Origin: Allobosea sp. BK604
Lineage (GTDB): Bacteria; Pseudomonadota; Alphaproteobacteria; Rhizobiales; Beijerinckiaceae
Length of the DNA: 64,000 nucleotides
Assembly (NCBI RefSeq): GCF_004341515.1
Contig: NZ_SLZF01000001.1
Location: 186,001 to 250,000, forward strand
Direction: 5' to 3'
Positions within the stretch are counted from its first letter, which is position 1, and each line of letters opens with the position of its first letter. The notes beneath the pieces were generated by a model, which saw only the letters and a list, made by a program, of their open reading frames with translations, was not told the DNA's origin and searched no databases. Positions 10,351-19,198 of the stretch are shown here, piece after piece. Both the position numbers and the translations under genes were made by a program.

Positions 10351-11241
10351 CTATTTCGGCTGCACGTAGACATTGATCTCGAGGTTGGGGTCGAGCGGAT
10401 CGTTGAGCTCGCTGACATATTCTTCGAGGAAGGCGTCCTTCACCACGATGCTCTTGGCTTCGAGATAGGCCGTGATCGTCTCGTAGGTCGAGTCGATATC
10501 GTCATAGGGCGCCGTGTGGACGAAGCGCAGGGCCTGGCCGGCGGGCGTCGTCCCGGCCTTGACGCCGTTGCCGAGCGCCGCAGCGGCATCCGGGGCACGC
10601 TCGACCGGCAGCATCGCATCGAAGCGGAAGCCGTTATCATCCGTCTCGGTGAACAGCGTCAGCGGCCGTCCGGAGACGCGCAGGCCCGCCTTGGCCGCTT
10701 CGTCGCGCAGCGTCTTGAAGGTCTCCGACAGGCGCTGGAAGCCCTGATCCCAGCTCGACTGGCCCGACATCGTGAGCGCCGGCTTGGCAACGAGCGTGAC
10801 CTCGTCGACATCGCTCGGATCGCCCGGCTTGCCGGCGAGGGTCGCATTCGGATTGGGCGCGCCGGTCTGCTGTTGCGGCGGCGTGGCCGGCGCCTGGGCA
10901 GGCGGTGCCGGCAGGCTCGGCGGTGGCTGCACCGGCTGGGGTTCGGGCGGCGCCGTGGGCGCGGGCTGGGCCGGCTGCGGCACCAGCGGGCCTGGGGGAG
11001 CCGGTGGCGGCTGCACGGGTTGAGGCTCGGGCGGCGCCGTGGGTGCCGGCTGGACCGGGGTCGGCTGAGCCTGGGCCGGCGCCGATTGAACCTGCGCCGG
11101 CGTCGCGCCGGGGGGTGGCGCCAGCGGCGCTGCCTCGACAGCGGTCGGTGGTGCGACACGCGTCTGGGCCAGCGCCATCGCGCTCGCCCCGCAGAGGATC
11201 GCCAGAGCTGCAACAGCAAGCTTGGAACGCCGCATCACCAT
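10351..11241 (-). CDS. Secreted proline-rich protein with GyrI-like C-terminal domain
   Basis: About 296 residues from the ATG at 11241 (GGAG upstream); a second ATG is at 11235. A signal peptide (RRSKLAVAALAILCGASAMALAQ) is followed by a Pro/Gln/Ala-rich linker of about 100 residues. The linker contains a near-exact 28-residue tandem duplication that includes PAPTAPPEPQPVQPPP. The C-terminal 150 residues resemble GyrI-like/AraC effector-binding domains (GRPLTLFTETDDNGFRFDAM and FVHTAPYDDIDSTYETI). A ligand-binding role in the periplasm is inferred; the function is unknown. Confidence 0.8.
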   Translation of the reverse strand: MVMRRSKLAVAALAILCGASAMALAQTRVAPPTAVEAAPLAPPPGATPAQVQSAPAQAQPTPVQPAPTAPPEPQPVQPPPAPPGPLVPQPAQPAPTAPPEPQPVQPPPSLPAPPAQAPATPPQQQTGAPNPNATLAGKPGDPSDVDEVTLVAKPALTMSGQSSWDQGFQRLSETFKTLRDEAAKAGLRVSGRPLTLFTETDDNGFRFDAMLPVERAPDAAAALGNGVKAGTTPAGQALRFVHTAPYDDIDSTYETITAYLEAKSIVVKDAFLEEYVSELNDPLDPNLEINVYVQPK

Positions 11242-11279
11242 GGCTCCGACAGAAATTGATTCGCACCCGAGAGCCGGAT

Positions 11280-11318
11280 GATACCAGACCGAGCCGCGTT
11301 GCGGTTCGGTCTGGTATC
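11280..11318. promoter_or_regulatory. 39-base near-perfect hairpin upstream of the proline-rich gene
   Basis: The arms GATACCAGACCGA (11280-11292) and TCGGTCTGGTATC (11306-11318) are exact inverted repeats. The pairing continues through one G-T position into CCGC/GCGG around a GTT loop. It lies 39 bases upstream of the start at 11241. It could be an operator, an mRNA leader hairpin or a small mobile repeat; no run of T follows that would make it a terminator. Confidence 0.6.
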
Positions 11319-11345
11319 TGAATCCGTCTCTCAACAATCATTAGC

Positions 11346-11392
11346 AGCATGACGTTGTCCGAAAACCGCTATGCACTTTTCGGAATCATGCT
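11346..11392. repeat. Palindromic intergenic repeat (type E)
   Basis: A 47-base element bounded by AGCATGA and TCATGCT with inner arms CCGAAAA (11359-11365) and TTTTCGG (11377-11383). The layout resembles intergenic repeats common in Rhizobiales, by memory of such sequences. Only one copy is seen here, although family D has a comparable CCGAAAA/TTCGG core. Confidence 0.6.
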
Positions 11393-11496
11393 GCGGCGCA
11401 ACATAGAATGTCCGCTCGCGCGCAGGAACGGCTTCAAGGGTGGCTTTTTCGCGTCGGCACGCTCATATAGCCGCTCTTTGTTGGACATGTGACCGA

Positions 11497-12381
11497 ATGA
11501 ACGCATTGGCGCATCGCCGGTTCCTGAAGATGAACGGGCTCGGCAACCAGATCACCGTGCTCGACCTGCGCGGAACTGCGCTCAAGGTGAGTGAATCGGA
11601 CGCCCGCGCCATCGCCTCGGAGCCGCGTGCCCGGTTCGACCAATTGATGGTGCTGCACGATGCGCGCACGCCGGGCACGGACGCCTTCGTGCGCATCTAT
11701 AATGTCGATGGCTCCGAGGCCGGCGCTTGCGGCAACGGCACGCGTTGCGTCGCCTGGGCCATGATCGCCGATGCGCAAAGCGGCGCGCCCGGCCGCAGCG
11801 AGCTGCTGCTCGAGACCAAGGCCGGGCTGCTGCCGGCGACGCGCAGGTCCGAGCTCGTCTTCACCGTCGATATGGGCGAGCCGAGGCTCGCCTGGGACGA
11901 GATCCCGCTTGCCGACCCGTTCCACGACACCAGCCGCTTCGAGCTGCAGATCGGACCGATCGACGAGCCGATCCTGCACACGCCCTGCGCCGTCAACATG
12001 GGCAATCCGCACGCGGTCTTCTTTGTCGACGACCCCTATGCCTACAATCTCGAGCAGATCGGCCCGCTGCTGGAGAATCATCCGATCTTCCCCGACCGCG
12101 CCAATATCGAGCTCGCCGCGGTGAAGGCTCCCGATCACATCGTGCTGCGCGTCTGGGAACGCGGCGCCGGCATCACGCAGGCCTGCGGTTCCGGCGCCTG
12201 CGCGGCGCTGGTCGCGGCCGTCCGGCGCGAGCTCTCGGCCCGCAAGGCGACCGTCAGCCTGCCCGGCGGCGACCTCGTCATCGAATGGCGCGAGAGCGAC
12301 GGCCATGTCCTGATGACCGGTCCGGTCGAGTTCGAATGGGAAGGCGCGCTGGCGCCTTCGCTGTTCGAGAGCGCGGCCTGA
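11497..12381 (+). CDS. dapF: Diaminopimelate epimerase
   Basis: Converts LL- to meso-diaminopimelate for lysine and peptidoglycan synthesis. The 294-residue protein carries the two catalytic cysteines, Cys78 in ACGNGTRC and Cys230 in ACGSGACA, in the two pseudo-symmetric halves. I chose the ATG at 11497 because the protein then begins [17 protein letters not shown] as in relatives. mtaB follows, as in many Rhizobiales, but a family A repeat separates the two genes. Confidence 0.96.
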   Translation: MNALAHRRFLKMNGLGNQITVLDLRGTALKVSESDARAIASEPRARFDQLMVLHDARTPGTDAFVRIYNVDGSEAGACGNGTRCVAWAMIADAQSGAPGRSELLLETKAGLLPATRRSELVFTVDMGEPRLAWDEIPLADPFHDTSRFELQIGPIDEPILHTPCAVNMGNPHAVFFVDDPYAYNLEQIGPLLENHPIFPDRANIELAAVKAPDHIVLRVWERGAGITQACGSGACAALVAAVRRELSARKATVSLPGGDLVIEWRESDGHVLMTGPVEFEWEGALAPSLFESAA

Positions 12382-12389
12382 CAGCATCG

Positions 12390-12487
12390 GAGCATGTCGA
12401 GCGAAGTGGACACCGGTTCGCGTGAAGACAATGCGGCAAAATAAGAAGCCGGAGCATGTCGGCGATTCGCAGAAGCGCGGACATGCT
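12390..12487. repeat. Dispersed palindromic repeat, family A, copy 1 (runs into mtaB)
   Basis: A roughly 98-base element from GAGCATGTCGAGCGAAGTGG to GACATGCT. It shares the GAGCGAAGTGGACACCGGTT core with copies at 26260-26359, 34238-34337 and 51810-51908. It starts nine bases after the dapF stop and overlaps the possible GTG (12422) and ATG (12431) starts of mtaB. This copy is more diverged than the others. Confidence 0.85.
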
Positions 12488-13750
12488 TTGGAGGTTGTCA
12501 CCTTCGGCTGCCGCCTCAACATCGTCGAGAGCGAGGCGATCAAGGCACAGGCGCAAGCTGCGGGCCTCTCCAACCTTGCCATCGTCAATACCTGCGCCGT
12601 CACCTCCGAGGCGACGCGCCAGGCCCGCCAGGCCATCCGCCGCCTGAAGCGCGAGCAGCCCGAGCGTGCCGTCGTGGTCACCGGCTGCGCCGCGCAGATC
12701 GAGCCTGCGGCCTTCGCCGCGATGCCGGAGACGGCGCGCGTCATCGGCAATGGCGAGAAGATGCGCGCCGAAACCTGGGCTGCCCTGGCCCGCTCCAACA
12801 GCCTTCATGCGCCCGCCGCACCGGAGGACAAGCTCGCTGTCGACGACATCATGCGCCAGTCGGGCCTGCGCACGCTGGTTCCCGCGGGTTTCACCGCCCA
12901 TACGCGCGGCTTCGTCCAAGTGCAGAATGGCTGCGACCATCGCTGCACCTTCTGCGTCATCCCCTTCGGCCGCGGCAATTCACGCTCGCTCGCCGTCGCG
13001 GATGTCGTCGCGCAATGCCGCCGGCTTGTCGAAGCCGGCACGCGCGAGGTCGTTCTGACCGGCGTCGACCTGACGAGTTATGGCCACGATCTGGCGGACG
13101 CTCCGCCGCTCGGCCGGCTGGTCCGCGCCATCCTGCGCGAGCTGCCCGAGCTGCCGCGCCTGCGCCTCTCCTCGATCGATGCAGTCGAGGTCGATGACGA
13201 GCTCCGCGACCTCATTGCGACCGAGAGGCGGCTGATGCCGCATCTGCATCTCTCGCTGCAGGCCGGCGACGACCTCATCCTGAAGCGCATGAAGCGCCGC
13301 CATAGCCGCGACGACGCCATCCGCTTCTGCGCCGAGATCCGCGCGCTTCGCCCTGACATGGTCTACGGCGCCGACCTTATCGCCGGTTTCCCGACCGAGG
13401 AGGAGGCGATGTTCTCGCGCTCGCTCGCGCTGATCGAGGAATGCGGCCTGAGCTTCGTCCACGTCTTCCCCTATTCTGCCCGACCAGGTACCCCGGCGGC
13501 GCGGATGCCGCAGCTTGCCGGCGAGATCGTCAGCGAACGCGCCGCCCGCCTGCGCGGGGCCGCCAGCGCCGCCCACGCCCGGCATTTGCAGGCCCGCATA
13601 GGGCGGCAGCTGACCGTGCTGACCGAGCGCGGCAATACCGGCCGCGCCGAAGATTTCACCTTGCTGCGCTTCAGCCGCGACGTCGCGCCAGGCGCAATCC
13701 TGCCCGTGACGGCACAGGCCGGCGACGAAAAGGCCTTGCTGGCGGCGTAG
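12422..13750 (+). CDS. mtaB: tRNA threonylcarbamoyladenosine methylthiotransferase MtaB
   Basis: Radical-SAM enzyme that adds a methylthio group to t6A37 of tRNA. It has the N-terminal UPF0004 domain (VVTFGCRLNIVESEAI and NTCAVTSEATRQARQ), the radical-SAM cluster motif CDHRCTFC within VQNGCDHRCTFCVIPFGRG, and a TRAM-like C-terminus (TVLTERGN). The frame from 12422 encodes 442 residues, but the first 22 lie inside a family A repeat and are absent from typical MtaB proteins, which begin near VEVVTFGCR. The real start could be GTG 12422, ATG 12431 or TTG 12488. Confidence 0.93.
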   Translation: MKTMRQNKKPEHVGDSQKRGHALEVVTFGCRLNIVESEAIKAQAQAAGLSNLAIVNTCAVTSEATRQARQAIRRLKREQPERAVVVTGCAAQIEPAAFAAMPETARVIGNGEKMRAETWAALARSNSLHAPAAPEDKLAVDDIMRQSGLRTLVPAGFTAHTRGFVQVQNGCDHRCTFCVIPFGRGNSRSLAVADVVAQCRRLVEAGTREVVLTGVDLTSYGHDLADAPPLGRLVRAILRELPELPRLRLSSIDAVEVDDELRDLIATERRLMPHLHLSLQAGDDLILKRMKRRHSRDDAIRFCAEIRALRPDMVYGADLIAGFPTEEEAMFSRSLALIEECGLSFVHVFPYSARPGTPAARMPQLAGEIVSERAARLRGAASAAHARHLQARIGRQLTVLTERGNTGRAEDFTLLRFSRDVAPGAILPVTAQAGDEKALLAA

Positions 13751-13759
13751 GGCGCTGGC

Positions 13760-14866
13760 CTATCGCGCCGTGCCTTTCACCTGTTGCGCCTGGTTGTTGC
13801 AATAGCCCCGCGGATTCCACGGCATGTCGAGCGGCTGAACATTGCCGTGCTCGTCATAGGCACGCGCGATGATCGTCACGGGACCGGGTACGGCCGGCTC
13901 GAACCGTATGGCGAACCGCCGCCAGGCAAAGGCCCCCTCGCTCGGCCCCAGCACGACCTCACGCCAGTTGGCGCCACCGTCGCAGGACACCTGAACGCCA
14001 GCGACGGGGATCGCGCCGCTCCAGGCGAAGCCGCGAATCTCGATCTCGCTGCCGGCCGCGACCTCGAAACCTGCAACCGGCGCGGTGATCAGCGCTTTCA
14101 CCGGCATGTCGGTGATCACCTCGAACTGGCCGGGATCGAGCGGCTCGCCCGGCTTGAACGGCCGGCGCGGCAGCCTGTAGTCGGTGCCGCGCATCTTCTC
14201 GCCATCGTGCTCGACGGACCGGATCTCGATGCGCTCCAGCCATTTCTGCCAGGCCGAGCCGGGATAGCCCGGTGCGACGACGCGCAACGGCCCGCCATGC
14301 AGGCGCGGCAGAGGCTCGCCATTCATCGCGAAGGCGACCAGCACCTCCTCGCCCAGCGCCTTGCCGATCGGCAGCCCGCGCGAGAGCGCCGGCTTCGTCT
14401 CGTCCTTGATGGCCCGGTCCGGAGAATGATGCGCTGTGTAGACCGCGCCCGGTTTCACGCCCGCATGCGCCAGCAGATCCGTGAGCCGCACGCCGGTCCA
14501 GCGGGCGCAGCCGACAGCGCCGAGACGCCAGGGCAGGCCGTCGGTCGGCGGCGAGAATTGCGAACGGCCATTGCCTGCGCATTCGAGCACGGCCGTCTCG
14601 GTCACGGTCTCGAAGCTCGTCCGGAGCGCATCGAGCGTCCAGACGCAGGACCGCTCGACCTCGCCGTCGAGCGTCAGCGTCCAGGCCTCGGGGTTCGCGA
14701 TCTCCGGCAGAGCACCGTTGTTGCGGATGAAGAAGGCGTCGACCGGCGTGATGTCCTGGTCGAGCAGGCCGATCTCGGGCTCCGCATTCAGCGCCTCCTC
14801 GTCATGGACGTAGAGGCCGGGCTTGAGGCGGCGCAGCAATGGCAGTTCGATGAGGCGGCGGGGCAA
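13760..14866 (-). CDS. Sulfite oxidase-family molybdoenzyme
   Basis: A 368-residue member of the eukaryotic-type molybdopterin oxidoreductase family. The Mo-ligand cysteine is Cys96 in VLECAGNGR. Pterin-binding segments are HGGPLRVVAPGYPGSAWQKW and the following WLERIEI. The C-terminal dimerisation domain (PVAGFEVAAGSEIEIRGFAW) is complete. No clear signal peptide or heme domain is visible, and no cytochrome subunit gene is adjacent, so the electron acceptor is unknown. The likely reaction is sulfite to sulfate. It converges on mtaB with a gap of about 10 bases. Confidence 0.85.
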   Translation of the reverse strand: MPRRLIELPLLRRLKPGLYVHDEEALNAEPEIGLLDQDITPVDAFFIRNNGALPEIANPEAWTLTLDGEVERSCVWTLDALRTSFETVTETAVLECAGNGRSQFSPPTDGLPWRLGAVGCARWTGVRLTDLLAHAGVKPGAVYTAHHSPDRAIKDETKPALSRGLPIGKALGEEVLVAFAMNGEPLPRLHGGPLRVVAPGYPGSAWQKWLERIEIRSVEHDGEKMRGTDYRLPRRPFKPGEPLDPGQFEVITDMPVKALITAPVAGFEVAAGSEIEIRGFAWSGAIPVAGVQVSCDGGANWREVVLGPSEGAFAWRRFAIRFEPAVPGPVTIIARAYDEHGNVQPLDMPWNPRGYCNNQAQQVKGTAR

Positions 14867-14950
14867 ACGGCAACCATGCTTCCGGGATCGGGCGCAGAAG
14901 CTAGCCGCAGCCGTGCGGCCAGGGCAACCTGGCCGCCCGCGCGATCGCTG

Positions 14951-16669
14951 TCAGCGCTTCGCCGCCACCTCCTCGCGCAGTGCCCGGCGCAGCACCTTGC
15001 CGACATTGGTCTTGGGCAGGCTCTCACGGAAGACGATGTGCTTGGGCACCTTGTAGCCGGTGAGCTTGTCCTTGCAGAAGGCGCGCAGCTCCTCGGCCGT
15101 CATCGTCTGGTCGCGCTTGACCACGAAGGCCGTCACCGCCTCGCCGGAATGCTCGTCCGGCAGGCCGATCACCGCCGCCTCCTGCACGCCGGGATGCATG
15201 ACCAGCACGTCCTCCACCTCGTTCGGATAGACGTTGAAGCCGGAGACCAGGACCATGTCCTTCATGCGGTCGACGATCTTGATCTGCCCATCCGGCAGCA
15301 TCACGCCGACATCGCCCGAGCGGAAGAAGCCGTCCGGCGTCATCACCTTGGCAGTCTCGTCCGGCCGTTTCCAATAGCCCGCCATGACCTGCGGGCCGCG
15401 GATGCAGACCTCGCCGGCCTCGCCCAGCGGCAAGTCGTTGCCCTCGGTGTCGCGGATGGCGAAATCGGTCGAAGGCAGCGGGAAGCCGATCGTACCGGTG
15501 AACTCGGCGATATCGGGCCGGTTGGCCGACGCGACGGGCGAGGTCTCGGAGAGGCCATAGCCCTCGACGATCGGCCGGCCGGTGACCTCCTTCCAGCGCT
15601 TGGCGACGGCGGCCTGTGTCGCCATGCCGCCGGAGACGGCGAAACGCAGCTCCGAGAAATCGACCGAGCCGATCTCGGGATGGTTGGCGAGCGCATTGTA
15701 GAGCGTGTTGACGCCGGAGAAGAGCGTGATCCGGCTGGTCTTCAGGAGCTTGATGAAGCCGGAAATGTCGCGCGGATTGGCGATCAGGAGCCCTTTGGCG
15801 CCGATGCGCAGCATGAACATGCAGCAGCAGGTGAGCGCGAAGATATGGTAGAGCGGCAGGGCGGTGACCATGACGTGCTGATAGTCGCTGCGCCCGAGCG
15901 GCGGCTCCAGCCCCCAGCCGAGCCAGAGCGCGCATTGCTCGACATTGGCGGCGACGTTGTGATGCGTCAGTGTCGCGCCCTTGGCGATCCCGGTCGTGCC
16001 TCCGGTATATTGCAGGAAGGCGATATCTTCCGGCAGCACCGTGACCGGCGCCATCGGCGCGGCCTGCGCAAGGATGCTCTTCAGAGAAATCGAGCCGGGC
16101 AGGTGAAAGGGCTTGACGACCTTCTTCACCTTGCGGGCGACGAAATTGACGATCGTGCCCTTGAAGCCCATCAGGTCGCCGGCCGTGGCGACGACGATCG
16201 CATCGAGCTTGAGCTGGGGCAGCGCCTCCTCGACGACATGGGCGAAATTCTCGATCACGACCAGCGCCCGGGCACCGGCATCGTTGACCTGATGCGAGAG
16301 CTCGCGGGCGGTATAGAGCGGATTGACGTTGACGACAGTGAAGCCGCCGATCAGCGCGCCGAAGATCGTCGCCGGATAGGCCAGGATATTCGGCATCATC
16401 AGGGCAATGCGATCGCCCTTCTTGAAGCCGCGGCCCTGCAGCCAGGCAGCGAAGGCCTGGGCCGCGCGCCCGGTCTCGGCGAAGCTGATCGACTTGCCGA
16501 AGCTCTCGAACGCAGGGCGTTCGGCATAGCTCTGGCAGGCATGGCGGATCAGATCGGCCAGCGTGCCGACCTTGGTCTCGTCGATCACGGGGGGCACCGC
16601 CGGCGGATAGTGCGCCAGCCAAGGGCGCGCATCGCTCATCGCCTGCACGGCGGTCGTCGCGTTCATCAT
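14951..16669 (-). CDS. Long-chain fatty acid-CoA ligase (AMP-forming)
   Basis: Acyl-adenylate-forming enzyme of 572 residues that activates fatty acids to acyl-CoA. The AMP-binding motif LQYTGGTTGIAKGATLTHHN, the GYGLSETSP motif, RSGDVGVMLPDG and the C-terminal hinge Lys region (NVGKVLRRALRE) are all present. It is close to FadD, but paralogues with other chain lengths are common in this group. No beta-oxidation genes are adjacent. Confidence 0.9.
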   Translation of the reverse strand: MMNATTAVQAMSDARPWLAHYPPAVPPVIDETKVGTLADLIRHACQSYAERPAFESFGKSISFAETGRAAQAFAAWLQGRGFKKGDRIALMMPNILAYPATIFGALIGGFTVVNVNPLYTARELSHQVNDAGARALVVIENFAHVVEEALPQLKLDAIVVATAGDLMGFKGTIVNFVARKVKKVVKPFHLPGSISLKSILAQAAPMAPVTVLPEDIAFLQYTGGTTGIAKGATLTHHNVAANVEQCALWLGWGLEPPLGRSDYQHVMVTALPLYHIFALTCCCMFMLRIGAKGLLIANPRDISGFIKLLKTSRITLFSGVNTLYNALANHPEIGSVDFSELRFAVSGGMATQAAVAKRWKEVTGRPIVEGYGLSETSPVASANRPDIAEFTGTIGFPLPSTDFAIRDTEGNDLPLGEAGEVCIRGPQVMAGYWKRPDETAKVMTPDGFFRSGDVGVMLPDGQIKIVDRMKDMVLVSGFNVYPNEVEDVLVMHPGVQEAAVIGLPDEHSGEAVTAFVVKRDQTMTAEELRAFCKDKLTGYKVPKHIVFRESLPKTNVGKVLRRALREEVAAKR

Positions 16670-16890
16670 TCCCTCCCTTAGCCCGGCATTTCACCCTTGT
16701 CTGCGGGCGTTCCTGCCACTTTGTGCTCACACAGTGCGAGACGAAGACGGCGGGCGCAAGCGCCCGCCGCTCCGGCATTCAGAAAGTTTAGATATAAACC
16801 GTCCCGCTGGCAACCGATGCGCAGATCGCCACGCCTCCTAACCGAGGCGAAGCGGCGATCGATCTCCCTGCCCCGGCATCGGATCCTGCT

Positions 16891-18969
16891 CTAACGAGCC
16901 TGTGCGAGAGCATGCGCGGCGACCACCGCATCGGCCGATTTGCCGGCAAGCTCGGCAAGATGGTCGAAACGGGCGCTGAACGAGCCGACGCCCGAGGTCG
17001 CCGAGCGCAGCTCGACGATCAGGCCGGCCATTTCGGCCTCCGGAACCAGCGCGTTGATCTGGTCCCAACCGCGCCATCCCGGCCGTGCGTCATAGCCCAG
17101 GATCTGGCCGCGCCTGGCCGAGACGATGGCTGAGGCCTTCGACATCGCGTCGGAGGGAATCACCACTTCGACCGCCAGGATCGGCTCCAGCAGCACCGGC
17201 TTGGCCTGTGGAATCGCCTCCGACATCGCGATTCGCGCGGCCTGCTTGAAGGCCATGTCGGAGGAATCGACCGTATGGTAGGAGCCGTCGGTCAACGTGA
17301 CCTCGAGATCGACCAGCGGGAAGCCGAGCGGCCCGCTCTGGCAGAAGTCGCGGACGCCGGCCTCGACCGAGGAGATATATTGCTTCGGCACCACGCCTCC
17401 CGTGATCTTGTCGATGAAGCGGATGCCCGCGCCGCGCTCCTGCGGCGCGACCTCCAGCACGACATCGCCATATTGGCCGTGGCCGCCGCTCTGCTTGCGA
17501 TGCCGGCCGCGCGCGCTCGCCTTGCCGCGGATCGTCTCACGATAGCCGACCTCCGGCGGATGGCTCTCGACCGCGACGCCGTAGCGGCCCGAGAGCCGCT
17601 CCATCGTCACCCGCAGATGCATCTCCCCCTGGCCTGAGAGGCGCATCTCGCCGAACTCCGGCAGGTGCGTCACCATCAGCGCCGGGTCCTCCTCGGCGAT
17701 GCGGGCGAGCGCCGTCGTCAGCCGGACATCGTCCTTGCGGTCCTTCACGCCGATACCGAGCGCATGAACCGGCTCGGGCGGGGCGACGGAGCTGACGATG
17801 CCGGGCCGGGTCTTGCCGACCGCCAGTGCATCGCCGGTGCGCACACCCTCCAGCCGCGCGAAGGCGGCGACCTCGCCCTCACCCGCCGAAGGCCTGCGGA
17901 TCTGCTCGGCCCCCTTCAGTTCGATAACGCCGCCGATGCGGGTCTCGACCCCGGCCGAGGAGGTCACGATATCGCCTTCCGCGATCTGCCCGCGCAGCAC
18001 GCGGGCGAGCGAGACCTTGCCGCCCTGGCTCGAATGCCAGGTCTTCATCACCAGCGCCAGCGGCGAGCCGCCTTCGACCACGCCGACGCGCCCGCGCGTC
18101 TCGGCCAGGCTCGGCGCCTCGTGGCGCAGCGCCTTGAGCAGGCGCGTCACGCCATTGCCGCGCTCGGCAGCGCCGATCAGGACCGGCACGACATGACGCT
18201 GCTTCAGCTCGCGCGCCAGATCGTCGAAGACGAGGTCGCGCGGCGGCTCGATATCCCCGAGCAGATCCTCCATCAGCGTATCGTCGTAATCGGCGAGCTT
18301 CTCCAGCATCGAGAAGCGCGCTTCCTTCTCGCGGCCGACTTCCTCGCTGCCGAGCGGCACGATCTCGCTCGGCGCATGCTCGCGGTAGATGAAGGCTCGC
18401 TCGAGCGCGAGGTCAATGAAGCCGACAGCGATGCCCTTCTGCCAGATCGGGATCTGGCGCAGCAGCAGGGGCGTGCGCGAGGCACGCTGCAGGATGCCGA
18501 GCGTCTCGCGTACCCGGCGGGTCGCGGTGTCGATCTTGTTGAGGAAGAGGAAGCGCGGGATGTCGGCTTCTTCCAGCTCGCGCAGCACGAGTTCGAGCGC
18601 CGGCGCCTTGCGATCATCGGCCTCGCAGACCACGACCGCGGCATCCACGGCGGGCAGGACATGCCGCATCTCGTGCAGGAACTCGACGGAGCCGGGGCAG
18701 TCGATGAAGCTGAAGCGCTCGCCGAGGAACTCGACCGTCGCCACGTTCGGCTCGGTGCTCATCTGATGGGCGCGGGCCTCGGCATTGGCATCGCCGACAC
18801 TGTTGCCGGTCTTGACCGAGCCGGCACGCGAGAGCGCGCCGCAGCGCTCCAGGATGCTTTCGAGCAGGCTCGTCTTGCCGCTCTGGAAGGGACCGACGAT
18901 CGCGATGCACCGCGGCCCCCTCACTCTGTCTGCGTTGGTGGAACCTCCATTGCCTGACTTTGCAGCCAT
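16891..18969 (-). CDS. Elongation factor G-like GTPase (EF-G paralogue)
   Basis: A 692-residue, five-domain EF-G homologue. The G motifs are present but altered: G1 is GPFQSGKTSLLE, G3 is DCPGSVEF instead of DTPGHVDF, and G4 is LNKID. The switch I consensus RGITI is replaced by STEPNVATV. These changes mark the EF-G-like paralogue group rather than housekeeping FusA, which normally sits with rpsL-rpsG-tuf. Its role is unknown; ribosome recycling, stress translation or hibernation are possible. It stands alone on the minus strand. Confidence 0.85.
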   Translation of the reverse strand: MAAKSGNGGSTNADRVRGPRCIAIVGPFQSGKTSLLESILERCGALSRAGSVKTGNSVGDANAEARAHQMSTEPNVATVEFLGERFSFIDCPGSVEFLHEMRHVLPAVDAAVVVCEADDRKAPALELVLRELEEADIPRFLFLNKIDTATRRVRETLGILQRASRTPLLLRQIPIWQKGIAVGFIDLALERAFIYREHAPSEIVPLGSEEVGREKEARFSMLEKLADYDDTLMEDLLGDIEPPRDLVFDDLARELKQRHVVPVLIGAAERGNGVTRLLKALRHEAPSLAETRGRVGVVEGGSPLALVMKTWHSSQGGKVSLARVLRGQIAEGDIVTSSAGVETRIGGVIELKGAEQIRRPSAGEGEVAAFARLEGVRTGDALAVGKTRPGIVSSVAPPEPVHALGIGVKDRKDDVRLTTALARIAEEDPALMVTHLPEFGEMRLSGQGEMHLRVTMERLSGRYGVAVESHPPEVGYRETIRGKASARGRHRKQSGGHGQYGDVVLEVAPQERGAGIRFIDKITGGVVPKQYISSVEAGVRDFCQSGPLGFPLVDLEVTLTDGSYHTVDSSDMAFKQAARIAMSEAIPQAKPVLLEPILAVEVVIPSDAMSKASAIVSARRGQILGYDARPGWRGWDQINALVPEAEMAGLIVELRSATSGVGSFSARFDHLAELAGKSADAVVAAHALAQAR

Positions 18970-19198
18970 GTCGTCCTCCCTGGGTTATGGCCATGGCGGA
19001 CGGGAATGGCAGGCGCGTCCGGCACGGCGGAGACCCGGCGGAAGCAAGAATGGAAGCGCCCACGCCGGGAAGGCGGCGGTCGCTCGGGCCCGACTTGGGT
19101 CGGGCGGCCGTCGAAGAGGGATAGCCAGCGCAGGTTCGCGCCGTTGGCGGCGCGGTGCAAGCGGAATGTTGGCAGGCCCGTCGCGCGCCGGCGTCGGC

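Noticed and set aside
13784..16681. A 965-codon plus-strand open frame
   Set aside because: It is antisense to the sulfite-oxidase-like and acyl-CoA ligase genes, is very rich in Arg, Asp and His, and has no family resemblance. Long shadow frames are common in GC-rich DNA.
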